DNA from: Chamaelirium japonicum
Lineage: Eukaryota; Streptophyta; Magnoliopsida; Liliales; Melanthiaceae
Assembly (NCBI GenBank): GCA_947650365.1
Contig: OX393549.1
Span: forward strand, 92,754,956-92,818,955
Length of the DNA stretch: 64,000 bases
Reading direction: 5' to 3'
Shown: piece after piece, positions 33,876 to 46,741 of the stretch
Layout: the number at the start of each line of letters is the position of its first letter
Position numbering within the stretch: the stretch's first letter is position 1
Notes under the pieces: model-generated
Databases searched by the model: none
What the model was told of the DNA's origin: nothing
Seen by the model: only the letters and a program-made list of their open reading frames with translations
Translations under genes and position numbers: made by a program

Positions 33876-36590
33876 TGTAGCACCTAAGGCTTTTCATTTA
33901 AAATTTTACAATTATATGGGGTGCTTATCCGAGGTCAGGTGACCTGGTATTTTTGTTATTTGGTTTTGGTAATTGTAGCCGATCCTTTATTGTTGTTTTC
34001 AGCATAAGGTTTGGGTTCAAACTTGTTTTGGACCGGGCCTTTTTGTAAGGTGGACCCTAACCCCTAGCAACCTTTTTCTATTGTTTGGTTCACGTCAAGG
34101 GAGGGAGGCCCGGTTAGGACCTTTTTCCTCTTTATTAGGCTGTTTAGATTGTTGATAGATCGTTTGGAGGTAACTGATCATGCCCCATAATCTCGCTCCC
34201 ATTATCATCGTTAACTACTCCATAACCGTCATCGTTTTCCCCCTAGTTTTCCTTTGTCTGGCCACTACCCTATTAGTTGTATAGCTGAAGTTAAGATTGA
34301 GAAGAAGAGAAAGACCGAGAAGAGGTAGAAGTGGAGGCGGGATAGGAGTAGCAGCCGAGCCGTGACCCTTTCCCCCGGCCATCTTTTTCGGCACCGCTAC
34401 CCCTTTGGCAGCTTCCATCGAGGTAGGCCACGACCCACGTTCTCTTCCTTGTCTTCTCCCTCAAAGCACACCATCACCATTCGCAGCCGTACCACAAGAG
34501 CACAACCCCGTGACCCCACTTCACCACTTGAGGCACCACCCGAGTCCCCCTTGAACCCATCAACCCAACATCTATATATCGTCGGTCACACCACCACTGC
34601 ACGACCACCACCTTTATCCCCGGTCACCCGGAGATACACATCGGCACCATGTCGACATGCCGAACCCCACTGAATCTAGCGGTGGCTTTACTGATCTATA
34701 GCAACCACCCAAGCTTCTGATCTTCCTATAGCCAGAGAGACCGGCCATGTACCCACACCCACCTCCGGCGCAAAATTAGTTGCTCCGGTGGAGCTGAAGT
34801 GCTGGCCAATGGACAAGGCAAGTGGCCAAGTAGGGCGCCGCCCACTCAGTTCGCGAGGTTCTCTGAAACCTGATAGCAAGAGAAAGGATATGCAAGTCTT
34901 TTAAGATTTGTTATACTCCTTATTGCCACCCTAACTTTATCAGTTTGTACCCCATTCTAAAACTCAAACCTTTGTCCCATGTGCACCCCTTCAGTCCACC
35001 CCACTAACCGTGTTGCACCCCTTGATCAACCTACCTCCCCATTGAATGCATATAACCTTAGTATTTTATATGGGCACACCATCACTTTGCAAATCGATTA
35101 GAACTAACCCTAGGCTAGGTCTGACCCAACTTGGATCAGATGGGGTTAAACCCAAACTCTGAGCCTGAACCATGAGACCGGCCCAACATGAATTACACCG
35201 ATCCTAACTAAACCAAACCCGGTTTGATTTTGGATCCAAACACCTTAGCCTTAGTTTCTTATACAATTCCTTGTTTTGTTCAGACTGTTCCCAGACTAGG
35301 AGTGGAGCGACTCAAAATAGTTAGCCACGCTCCAATAGGTTAGTCGTACTGCATGTAAATATTTTTTTTTTAAAAAAAATGTTATTTGTTTAATATGTTG
35401 CATGCTTAGTTAAAGATCATAGGCATATACCTTTTGATTTGTCGAGTTGGTAGATATTATCATTTTGTTCTATTTATTTAAATGGATATTGTTTAGAGAC
35501 TGGTCGATTAGGAGAGAATTTGATTTATATGATTTTATGGGGTTGTAGCAACTTCTGAAATGTCCTGGCGTCGTGGCAACCTAGTTGTCTGACTGGCTCT
35601 CGGTATAGATCCGCGTGCATATCGTAGGTAAGTGAAACCCTAGCTATGCACAGACCGAAACGAGTAAGGAGGATCACGGGGTTAGGCCACAGGTTATTTT
35701 TCGTTGGAAAATTGAGGTGGAGTGACCTAATCCTGGGGTTTGGACCCCATAGAAAGCAAGTTGGGTGACAGTGCCCCGTGGTGAAAGAACAAGCCCCCTT
35801 TTTGGCCACTAAGGTAGTATGTCTTGAGGCTGTATCTCGAGCATAAAGAATGGAGTGGTTCCCCTGTTGCGAAAAAGGAACCCAATAGTAACGCCACCAA
35901 GTCGGGAGCCTAGCTCAAACTTAGGGTTCACACTTGTTTCCCCTCCTTCTTTTCTTTTCTGTTCTTTTCCTTAGCCTAGGGCTTTGCTTCACTACGCACG
36001 ACCTAAAAAATGGGTTCTCTCATGAAGTAGAATGGGATGCCTTATGAGGGAATTGTCGGTTAGGACATTGAACGTATAATATAGGATTTCTGGACACAGT
36101 AGAATATATCATTTAGTATAGACTTGTAGTAGTTGTAGTTCTTTTGTTGGTTACTCAGTTATGGTTGCAGTTTTACTTTACTATAGAAGTATATTTCGGT
36201 TTTATACCTTTCTCGCGTTTTCCTACTTGTTCTTTAGGACCATTGAGTTTTATACTCAGGGGGAGTTGTTTCGTTATTTTTCCTCTTCCCCAGGTTCTTT
36301 TTATCGGACGGAGCGTTAGGAGCTCTGTGGCAGTTTCAATTGGAGTAGCAGTTCTTTACCGGATTTGTGAGGGTAGGAGTGATAACTGGACTTGCCTAGT
36401 TTTTACCATTTCTTGTTATTGTATTTAGACTATATACGTTGTAAGAATATTATCAATGGAATTGGTATTTAAAGTATTAGTTATTGCTTTCGTATTGTGT
36501 TATCTCTGTAATTATATTTTCCTCTATCTCAAAATATCACCCTCGAGTTTTGGACCCTCTCGTCTTAGTCCAGAATTTGGGGCGTGACAA
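33876..36590. mobile_element. Solo LTR, 2715 bp, of another family
   Basis: TGTAGCACC...GGGGCGTGACA, with flanking 5-mers GCTAC and ACTAC (four of five match). The border style is that of plant Gypsy LTRs. Opposed Pro/Arg-rich frames near 34360-34670 are not genes. This is the second insertion into the Gypsy internal region. Confidence 0.75.
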
Positions 36591-36595
36591 CTACT

Positions 36596-39282
36596 GTATT
36601 CACCAGGAACCACAGTGATAAAAAAATAGAGTTGGCCCGAGAGTCGGGGAAATTTCATTGATTTAGTTTGGACGGTTCAAATATTGGAATCCGAAAAAAA
36701 AAACTTGATCTTCTTATCATACGAGGGTCTAAGGCGTTAACTCTAAAAATTTAAATTGAGAACAATCATTGAAAATCTCTTGGTTCTGACAGCCGTCGAG
36801 AAACTTATTACTGGCTACATAAACTTTATTCCTAAAGGAGGTTGCAAAAGGTAGATGTTCATAACTTATAATTAGTGTATCCCTTGGTATTTAATATAGA
36901 GTTTTAGGAATAACACTAAGCGTTGCCGTGATGACCAAGGTGTATCCTGTTGGTTCTGTCTTCAGTTGAATATGAACGTATGATTTGTGCTGGGGTCCAA
37001 AGTAATTCATGCAAAACTTTTAAAAATTGAGAATTGATCCTACAAATTTAAGTCTTTTCGTAGTTACTGCTATATTATTTGAAAGAAAAATAGTTCGTAC
37101 CTTTGATGACATCATTGTCAGTCGATACAGCGAAAGTCTTGCCAGGTACTCTCTGAGCAGAGTGATCCACATATCCTTGTTGGACAGGACGAAAAGAAGG
37201 CCTAGATTGTTGATTAACCTCCAGACGAGGACAATAGTGTTTGAGATGATCTAGAGCTCCACATGTAAAACAAGCTTGAGGTCTAAAAATATTAAAGGGC
37301 CTTCCCTTGGAGTTGGGAACTCTTGAGTTTTCAGTTTTTTGTTTTCTTTCACCGGATGAGAGTTCCTCTTGGTCTTATTTTTCTCAATTATCTTTCGGGT
37401 ATCTTCCCATTCTCGTTCTGCCACTTGCGCGGTTTGAACTAAATCCCCGTAAGTACGGATACGAAGTATTGCCAGTTTTGTGCGAATCTGGGGATTCAAA
37501 TCTTGCTCAAATTTTTTGGATTTTAATTCTTCTATAGCTACCAAGTAATGAGCGAATCGGGGTAATTCTGTAAACTTTGCCTTGGTACATCATTTTTTTT
37601 TTCATACCATCCCACCAGAAGTTTCGTTTAAGGTCTTGATACATCTTATTCCCCCCCCCCCCCCCCGGTGAATAGGAAATAATTTTTGACCGATGAGCTT
37701 CTGTTAATATATCTTCTCGTAGATGGGAGCATTAGTGACTGCTTATCTCCCCCGAAATCTCAGTCCATTGTCTGTGCCAAGACTCCAGTTCTTTATTGCA
37801 TTGTTTGTGCCAATACTCCAGTTCTCTATTACTTCCCCTTTTCTAACTTGTATCGGATTTTCTAAAGTTTTGAATTTGACATCTGTACTTCGATTACCCC
37901 TTTTTATCATATCTAGTTAAACTTTAAGTAAGCTTGTGATGAGTATTTTTGTATGACCAGGTCAAAGCATTCTAAGGTGCAAGTCCACTACCACTTATCA
38001 ACTCTAACGTTGGCCCGAGGGTAAAGGTAATTTAATTAATTAAGTTTTTTTTCCCAAAAACTTCAAACTATTTGACTCTAATCATTTAGGATGCAAAGGT
38101 AAACCATCATGATCTCGAAGTCAAAATCCTAGGTGGCTCTACATTGGCAGTTGGCAGCCCTTTTTCCCATGGGATGGTTCCACCTAACCCTAAGCAACCC
38201 ATTCCTAGGTAGCCCTTTCCTTTGAACTCGAATTCGAGATGTGATGATTAATCCCGATCTTAATTATCACCGAACATGTTGTAAATTCTAAGCCAACTAT
38301 ATACTTGAAATTAGACCTCGATGCACTAATGATTCAACCCAGATCTTACCATGTTTTTGTAAAAATTAATTACTAGGAGATAACTTAGTATTCTACATTC
38401 AGCTCGACTATATTTAATACTTTAATTATTTGTGTCAATCATTTGTATGTTACTAATCGTTTGAGGTTGGAGTCCGTTGGACTTCTCAACTATAGCTTTC
38501 ATCTGAGAAGTATTTTAATTTCGTAGGGGCTATCATGGATGCTTTATTTTTTCGAGTAATTGGCGTATATAAATCTAATTCTTGAGTTAACTTACTCTTA
38601 TCAAGATTGATTAACCTAGATATGGTCCTAATACTTTGGATAGGTTTCAGATTGTACAGGAAAGGGGTCTTAGTCTTTGATACACGATTTTTTTTTCCGC
38701 TAAGCTTACATTAATAAAAGGTTTAAGAATAGGTTCTTTCTGATGATCATTGAACATTATTTCTGCTCAGATACTATAGTAACGTGTTCTCAAAAAGAGG
38801 TCTTAGGAGATAGGAACTTAAATTAAGTTACTCCTTAGAGATTTTTTACCCTAATCGAGTTACTATGAGGGTTTATAACACCTTCTTATATTTCAATATC
38901 GTTACGAAGTAGCATCCTAAAATTCTAGCTAGTTTCCAATTCTATTTAGGTGATCATATGTTCTAATTTTGATACACCTATATTGTCTTCTAGGTTGACT
39001 AACTCCTCAGCGTCTAATGTTATTGTCTCAGGCCTATGCAACGAAGGCTATTATAACATATTTAAAAGAGAGATCCTAAATTTAAGTTCAGGTATATATA
39101 CTTTGTTCTAGCGATCAAGTGTCTTAGGTCATCAATGTCACAATCATCTAGGGCTAGGTGTACCTAGATCTAATTCACATGAACCTAACTTGTGCTCTAG
39201 GTTAAATGACTATCATACTGATATCGTTCTTGCTAATAAATTTTAATTCCTAGGACCTATTACCTAGGCTCTGATACCAAGT
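36596..39282 (-). pseudogene. Gypsy gag remnant and leader
   Basis: A gag fragment near 37250-37560 (minus) shows a retrotransposon-gag pattern (LNPQIRTKLAILRIRTYGDL). The rest up to the primer site is leader or decayed gag sequence. It is a fossil. Confidence 0.6.
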
Positions 39283-41410
39283 TATAACACCCCAGTATTT
39301 TACGGACTTAGGTAACCCGTATAACACTGGAGTGTTAGAAGAAAAACTTGATATTAAAATAATTCCATCAAATATGGAAAACATGGGAGCCTCTTTATTT
39401 ATAACCATGTATTATATATATAAAAGTTTGATACATGGCTTGATATAAAAACTTAAATGCCTATCTAGAATCTTTGATGCTTCACATCTCCGCCCCCGCA
39501 TCCTCGTAGTAGGGAGTGTATAGCGGATCTTCAATTCCCTCTAGATCCTTCTCTTTTTGCTCTTTCTCTTCTCCTTGACCTGTAGGGTCAGTCTTTGTAG
39601 AGGGTATAAAACCTGTAGGGGGTGAGTCTAATCTACTGACTCACCTAATAAACCTAGTTTATTCAAGGTATGATGAATGTACTGATAAAAAATAGCAAAC
39701 ATGATTATGGATAGTAATTTAACAGTTATTGATCATCCGATTCTCTTTTTGGCTCAAACCAGGGTAGAAATCTCAATCTTACCTGGGGACTTTTTGTTTA
39801 AAACAAGGCTAGCCACATACCTAGATTTCTTTTAGTCATAAGACTAAGCTAGCCCCGCACCTAGGTTTCTTTTTAGCCTCAGTCAGGACTAGCCCCACAC
39901 CTAGGATTATCTTTTAGGCCCACAAGCTAGGGACAACCCCACACCCAGGATTATCTTTTAGGCCCGCAAGTCAATGATAGCCCCATACCCGATTAAATGA
40001 TCAATACATCTTATAAATTCCACTAATCCATATCATATTACCATCATTTCAATTACAAATACTTATCAAGAATTTACTGGGTTTAGTCCCCTATTTGAAG
40101 AGTCGTAGAATCTTTCACCCGATGAAGATGCCTTAGTAAGCTCACGTTCTGAAATATATTTTTTATCTTTTGTTAGTTTTATATTTTATTTCACAAGGAT
40201 CGGACAGAATCAAATTCCGATATTGGATGCCTTAGGTTTTTACAATTAAACTAATTTATTTAATATATTTTATCTTATAGGGGTATTTAGGTTATTTTTA
40301 AAATAGTTTGAATTTATACCCATGTTGTAGGGTTTTTCATTCTGAAAACGTGGCCGCAAACGAAACTCAATTCGGAGTTCGTTCGCTCTAGTTATTGCCA
40401 AAATAGCTGGGTTTAGCGGATTTAGAATGGGCAGTCTGCCTTTAGTAAAATGGGTCGGTTGCCTTTACTAATTGGATTCAGTTTAACTATTTTCAGAGTG
40501 ATTCTATCATAATGATAGTGGTTAGTTATTGGGCTTCGACCCAGAACTATTTTAGTGAGCCCAGCCCATAACTAAATGGCCTGGCCCATTTGTTTTAATG
40601 GGCTTCGGCCTAAAGCTGTGATTGTGAGCCCAGCCCATAACTTAATAGGCTGGCCCATTTGTTTTAACGAGCTTCAGTCCAAAATAAAATAAATTGGCCT
40701 ACCTCTTCGGCCAATAGGCTGATCCGTGGAGCACGGTGGCGGTCGGTGGCGGACGGCAGCAACTGCAGCGGATTGCGGCGGAGATCGGCGGCGGGTATCG
40801 GCGACGTACGGTGGCGACTGCAGCGGCGAATGTCTGCGGAGACCGACGACGGCAGGCGGCAGCGACTACAGCGATGACCGGCGGCGAGCGCGGCTATGGG
40901 TGGCTGAGGTGGCTGGCAAGAGGGGCACGATTTTCGAGGTAGTGGGCTTGAGTGCAGAATCATAGAGGTTAGGGGGGGTTTTATAGGCCTTTTTTCGGAA
41001 TATCAAGAGTCTAGGGTCTTAATTACAAACCGACCCATTATTTTACTGATTATTTTCGTTGAGCCACTCCAATTTCTATTGTTTTCATCCGGTCAGAACC
41101 CAAAGGGCTACAACTGGTTGTCTCTTGGTCTTTCCCCCCTCCCACTACATATATTTATTTTCTGAAGTTTATAATAAATAATTACAAGGACTTTTTGGCT
41201 AGAGGGGGGAAGGTTCAAACCCTATCTTGGTCATTTTTATTTCTTTAATTTTTAAATATTTTAAACCTGCTTAAAACATAAAAGTTTGTATACGGTTTTT
41301 GATCGTTTCAATGAGCTAGATGCTATGGTCCAATCTGATTTTTGTTTTGAAATTTGTACAAAAAATTTATTATCTTAGGTTAAAATCATTAATATTTTTG
41401 GGATGTTACA
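39283..41410 (-). repeat. 5' LTR of the Gypsy element
   Basis: The partner of 28437-30681. The internal GGCCCA minisatellite (40530-40690) has two copies and a partial one. The primer binding site lies directly to its left. Confidence 0.88.
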
Positions 41411-42031
41411 CATGTAGGAGATCGACGAGATGTGGCCAATCACAAGCTGAGGTGCACAATTATCAAGGGCATAGTGGTGATGACATTGATTTAATTTAGA
41501 AAGAACAACTGGGCATATTATTGAATGGTAAGTGAAAACAAATGAGGCCCTCCTGATACCTTGAAGGCAACCCTGATTTTGAAACTCCTACTTTATCGTT
41601 GGGATTGTGCAATGATCAACGAATGATTGATTGTCAATGAAGGACTTCAATCAAGTGCCAAATCTTTATGCTCTGATAGAGAAATGAGCCATGACAACAA
41701 ACATTGATGAGATAATATTATTTTACGTGATGCATTTGTGTTGAGCTTTTATAATTATTCATAGAGTATGAATGTGATCTTTCAATATCTCATATTAATG
41801 CTGTCAGATCTAACATATCGAATCACATCCCCAAAATCCCTTAAATTTCATAATTATCTAAATCACATAATTATGTCAAATCTACTATCATAGCTATATT
41901 TTCTAATACTTCCCCTCAAACTGAGCACGAGGGAAGTCATGTTCAGTTTGCATAGAAGACAAACTACTTCCCCTACTTTGTAGTTGGATCTTACTCTTCT
42001 TGATGCTCTAGCACCAGCTTAGCTTTGGCTC
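41411..42031. other. Host sequence resumed after the Gypsy element; probable Copia LTR
   Basis: The first part continues the sequence cut at 28436. ATGCTCTGATA near 41677 resembles a primer site read on the minus strand. On the minus strand AGTTTGAGGGGAAG followed by TATTAGAAAATATAGC (about 41890-41930) resembles a Copia polypurine tract and LTR start. A decayed LTR of about 225 bp may lie between (41686-41911). Confidence 0.4.
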
Positions 42032-42141
42032 TGTTAGATACCCTCACATCTCAAAACCCGGGTTATAAGGGGAGGTCCACAGCGGGTATATTAAGCGGGT
42101 GATGGGTGCCTCCCTTACCGATGTGGGACTATCCGTTAACA
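42032..42141 (-). mobile_element. 110-bp solo LTR of the TRIM-like family
   Basis: TGTTAGATAC...CCGTTAACA with a perfect 5-bp target duplication GGCTC (42027-42031, 42142-42146). On the minus strand AGTCCCACATCG is followed 24 nt later by TTAATATACC, and then by a GGGTTTTGAGAT motif also seen in the TRIM LTRs. Confidence 0.85.
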
Positions 42142-42715
42142 GGCTCATACATTGGTTTTATTTTTGGCTCAAGCTATGGATCTGACTTAGGCTTTAGCTC
42201 CAGCATTGCCTTTGACTGTAGCTTCGAAAGATAATCTGCTTGCTATTCCAAGTGGTGATGCAGTACTCATGGACACTTCAGGAGGATCAAAATTGTAGGT
42301 GACATCCCATCGGATGGCAGCACCAAATGATGCGGTAGCCTTTGATCTTGCTGTGGTACTCCATCATCACAATGTGGCAGATACAGATCATGTCCAACCA
42401 TAAAAGGAGAAAAAAAAAAAAGGAAAGCAACACCCTAATCTTTAACATAGAAGTACAACCGAAGAGAGTTGGTGCATATGGGAGGGGATCGATGGGATGT
42501 GACCAATATCAAGGGCATAGTGGTGATGACATTGGATTTAGATAAAATAGTTGGACATCATGTCGAATGGGAAGCATAAACAAAAGAGCCCCACACGATA
42601 CCTTGAAGGCAACACCGATCGACGATCAATGAAGGACAATCGGTAGCAAAGGAACTTCGACGAAGACCAGATCTTCATGCTCTGATATCAAGAAGAAATT
42701 CACCAACACCTACCA
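42142..42715. other. Repeat of the sequence around the Gypsy insertion
   Basis: 42345-42690 is a diverged direct copy of 28310-28436 plus 41411-41690. It too ends in ATGCTCTGATA, a primer-site-like motif, so both copies may be leader regions of an old LTR element. There is no gene. Confidence 0.4.
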
Positions 42716-42905
42716 GTGGATATTAGAGTAGGCAAGTAGTCAATGCTTGGGTGAGGATGTTGTGTGTTCGACTCCTCCCCCCCTTGATTCATCTAGGATT
42801 GTGATGGGAAATCCCAAGTGGACCGGGCTTCATTCCCAGAGGGATTAGTCTGTTCATCGTAGATCTAGCGATTATCCTCCTAAAACTCTGGATTAACTAT
42901 CGAAG
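42716..42905 (+). mobile_element. tRNA-derived SINE, second copy
   Basis: It aligns with the SINE at 22778-22973. The parts are an A-box-like TTAGAGTAGGCAAGTAG, a B-box-like TGTTCGACTCC about 35 bases later, and the tail motif GGGCTTCATTCCCAGAGGGA. The copies are clearly diverged. The borders are approximate and no target duplication was found. Confidence 0.6.
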
Positions 42906-45900
42906 TTTCTCCATGTATTTATCAGGAGCTCTGATGGTCCCATAACAATGAGATAGAAGTGGTACAAAAGTGAATCATTTCTACAGTATCTGGTATAATA
43001 GTTTTTGAATCATCTACTCCCACTATGTTTTTGGATGCACATTCTCTACCAGTACCCAGTAGTTCACCCAGAACTACCTTACCAGTAAACTTATGGTCTA
43101 TAATATAATCTTGATCTAGGTAGATGGTATTCGTAGAAATGATTATCTTCCAAACCTTAAGATCTTAAAATAGTCCACCTTATGCCTCCTTAGGATAACC
43201 TATAAATAGATATACTTGGAACTTTATCTCCATCTTATCTCTCTTATCCTTTCTGCACAAGTGCAGAACAACCCTATATCTCGAGACACTATAGATTAAG
43301 CTTTTGCCTAAACCATAGTTCTCTATAGGTTTGAGGCACTGATTTAGATGAGAGATAGTTTCAGTTATAAACTATTGTTTTAAGGTACGATCTCACCAGA
43401 AGGTGAGTGGTGCACTTGACAATATTCATTATACTACGAACCATGTTTAATAGGGGTATGATTCTTTCTCTCAGAGACATTATTCTGATGTGTTATCCTT
43501 AGAGCATTTAACTAGGAGTTAATCCCATGTTCCCTTAGGACCCCATGGAACCCGTCCGATAGGTACTCATTCTCTTGATTAAATCAAAGAGCCTCCTATA
43601 GTTTGGGCGCTCTTAGAACCACATACGTCAAAATCAACTAACGCCAGTACCTTAGTGATCCTTTCAGTATTCTGCCTTCTAGATAACACTCATAGTTCAG
43701 AAAGATCTCCGAAGAATCTGTGAACAGAAACTCGACCTTCTATAACCTTTGAACTTATCTGAGCCAAAGTATATAAATCATGGGGGTCACAAATGAATTA
43801 GCTTCTCCGAAGGATTTAGATGAATTTAAAACAAATGTTGCAACTATAATGAGATCTATTTTCGAACAAGGATTAAACATAAAAAGATCATTATGAACTA
43901 TTATTCTAGCAATGAAGATATCCATTCGGTTTGAGAGATACACCAATGGTGCCGTCTAAAACTGAAAACTTCATTTAGCGAAGAGGAATCAGAACTTAGT
44001 CTCTAAAAAACAAAATCCATATTTTGGAAAAACTAAGATAATCATATCTAACAGTTTCTACAATGGCTTATGGCATCAGTATCTATGTTAGGATTACTTT
44101 ATCATAAAGTAGTCTTTTGCTTTTCTTGAATCCCTGTAGACCCGAAGTCTATATTCCAAGAAGCAGAAAAACTGCTACTAGATAGTGACTCAACCCCTAA
44201 CACTCTGAGGCCATACATTATCTTCCAATACCCCCTCTACTCGCCATATCGAAAATACTTTCATCATTGGCATTACCAGACTTCGTAGTCCATACCAGTT
44301 CCTGTACTGTTATAGTTTTAGTTTCTGATGAGTTACTCCCTTAGGCTCTTATAGAGAAGTCCTACGTTAAGCACTAAAGGTATTGCTTTTAATCTTGATC
44401 CCATCTTTTGTCTCCTGAAAAGCTTCTCAGAAGTTCTGCATTTGTCATCTCTAGCTTGTTAAAGCTAAAGTCTCTAACAATGCCTTCAAAGGTTCTAGAC
44501 AAGGATACAAGATAGACGTCTTCCACCACCTCGTTATTTAGCACTATGTCTTTGGAATCTAGTTCGATCTGGAACTCAAGGATATATTCCCGAATAGGCA
44601 TACCCTCAGACATCTCGGTACCGACAAGTCTCTTGATAGAAAAGAGATGAGTCTACTAACCTCACCTCTCTGACATCTAATGCAAGTAAAATTTTATTTC
44701 AGATGACATAGCTTATCTCCGATTTGTACTTCTAAAGAGTTGTCCATAAGTCTGCTGAGACACAGCACTTGAACATCTCCTCAGATTCTCGCTAGTCGTC
44801 ATATGCCCTAGTTAGTGCCCTAGTGACATATAGACCCGTTAGTTCTAGTACAGGGATATTGAGATTGAAAACCAATGTACTCTTACAACTCTAAGCATAA
44901 TCTAAAAATGGCACATCCGTTCTACGTAGTTAAAGACCCGATAACTAGTTCTCTTATGGGATAACGGACAGAGAAACTATATGGTTGAATAAAAGAATGC
45001 AAAAAAATTATTTTATGAATTTTGAAAATAATCTAATTATATCCAAATGTCATCGCTACCCTCACAACAAAGACACCATTATGGATTAATTAACTATGTA
45101 TGTGAGATATCGGAATCGGATACACCTGCCTGAGGGGGTAGTGTGCAGTATCATCCGTTCATACGAGTCTTTCCTTGACCCAATCCAAATTTGCCAACAA
45201 AGGGCTTTGATGGACCATGGTTGTCCTTTTGGCCAATGCAACGTGATCCCCATATGAAGCAATGAAAGCCTCAGGTCCACTTCGGATGCTTACCCACAAG
45301 TCTAGGCAAATACGACACGGGAGTTCATGTGGCCCCCATAAGGGTGGAAAAATCCCTTCTCTCCTGGCCCTGAAACTACCCTATCTCGAAGGAGACCGCT
45401 AAGTTATCTGGCATAGAAAAACATAACTCTCACCCAAGAGGGCTATTAAGTTACGCCCTCCTACCCAGACACAAAGCAGTTGGTTGCGGAGGCCAGAGGA
45501 TCTCAACGAGTCCTCTTACACATCCCTTATTTGAGTTGAGGGTTGTTTTAATGTAAGTATGAGTGTAAACTAAGGTCACGACAACCTATACACTAGACCC
45601 TAGTCATACCGCACTCCTACTAGCGTTTTAAGCCTTTCGCCTGGCATTAATTGATCTCGGAATATCATAGTCCATACCTCAAGTAGATTTTTCCACTCAA
45701 TGGTCACTTTGTATATTCCAAGAACGTCGATGCTCCTAAATCTTACTATCATGCTAATACCCTGGAGCTTAGCCTAAGGTCAGACTGACAGGAAAGGCCT
45801 CCCACTACCATGATACCTTAATTATAAACTTGACAATTGATGTTATAGTAAAATTCATCTCATTCTATGTTTCGATACTGGCCAAATAGGCACACCCGAC

Positions 45901-46741
45901 TAATTAGTTGTTGACCTAATATTGGCATAACCAAATGTGAGAAATTCATACTATCATTAAGGGTCAATTAAATAATAAGTGCTACTAGTGGAATCTTATT
46001 CTAATAAGGTTGCTTCGACCCAAGAAAAAAAGGCATCCCTCTAAAACACTGATAATCTAATTATCTCATCGGGATTCTCTACAGAAATATAAAGAACAGT
46101 AGAAAGAAATAACCACACAACTGAATCAAGTTTAGGGTCTGACCCTTGAACCTGACTAGCACAGCACAGGCTATCTGTCTCCTTTGTAAGGTTTCTTGAT
46201 CTGGTGCAATCCTCTGTATATGACCTTATGATGCTCTTGCCATTTGTCGTTATCGTGTACACTTCGTCGGATTACCATCGTCCTCCAAGGTTCCACTCAT
46301 CCACCGGTAGTGGATCTCCGCGGCAAGTCATCCTCTTCAATTTGTAACCAAAAAGGATCTAGTATGCTTTGATCAAATGCTCGCTCATACATAATTTCTT
46401 AGAAAGAAAAACAAAACAAGACTAGCAAAAATTCTGGGAATCAAGGGTGGTCAACTTTCACCTCTTGCCTGACTACGACTCTAAATCTATCCACACATAC
46501 ACAGAAGAAAACACATTCAGACGTATGCTAGCACGGGGTCCGACCCCCAGTAGCAAGCAATTACATATCCAGATAATTTCACAGTGGCGCCCTGCAAGAA
46601 CAATCCATAGAACACACCATATCTACAATATGCATGATCTACCTGTAGAACACCCATGGCGGCACATACAAATCATGCACGCTCATACTGGTTTCATGAA
46701 AATCATTAAATGCACACTATAAACATGGCTCTGATACCGAT
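42906..46741 (-). mobile_element. Copia element remnant, 5' half (minus strand)
   Basis: The minus strand shows a Copia gag fragment near 44389-44613 (REYILEFQIELDSKDI), a protease or pre-integrase stretch near 43755-43946 and integrase traces near 43480-43570. The primer site (GGTATCAGAGCC on the minus strand, 46725-46736) abuts the LTR at 46742. The reverse transcriptase half is missing. Many breaks; an old fossil. Confidence 0.75.

Larger units (their letters stand above)
28437..41410 (-). mobile_element. Ty3/Gypsy chromovirus (Tekay/Del-like), 12,974 bp fossil with nested solo LTRs
   Basis: LTRs of 2245 bp (28437-30681) and 2128 bp (39283-41410) begin TGTAACACCCC-like and end GGGATGTTACA. 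The 5-bp target duplication CATGT is perfect (28432-28436, 41411-41415). The minus-strand primer site TTGGTATCAGAGCC lies next to the right LTR (about 39266-39282), so the element reads leftwards. Remnants of gag (about 37250-37560) and of the integrase C-terminus with chromodomain (about 30810-31300) survive. Most of pol is missing and the element is clearly dead, with many breaks. The LTR ends differ at roughly one base in ten in the part I compared, so it is old. Two solo LTRs of other families are nested inside. Confidence 0.9.

Noticed and set aside
34362-34673. Pro/Arg/Thr-rich frame of 103 codons
   Set aside because: It lies inside the 2.7-kb solo LTR and has no domain. It is a composition effect.
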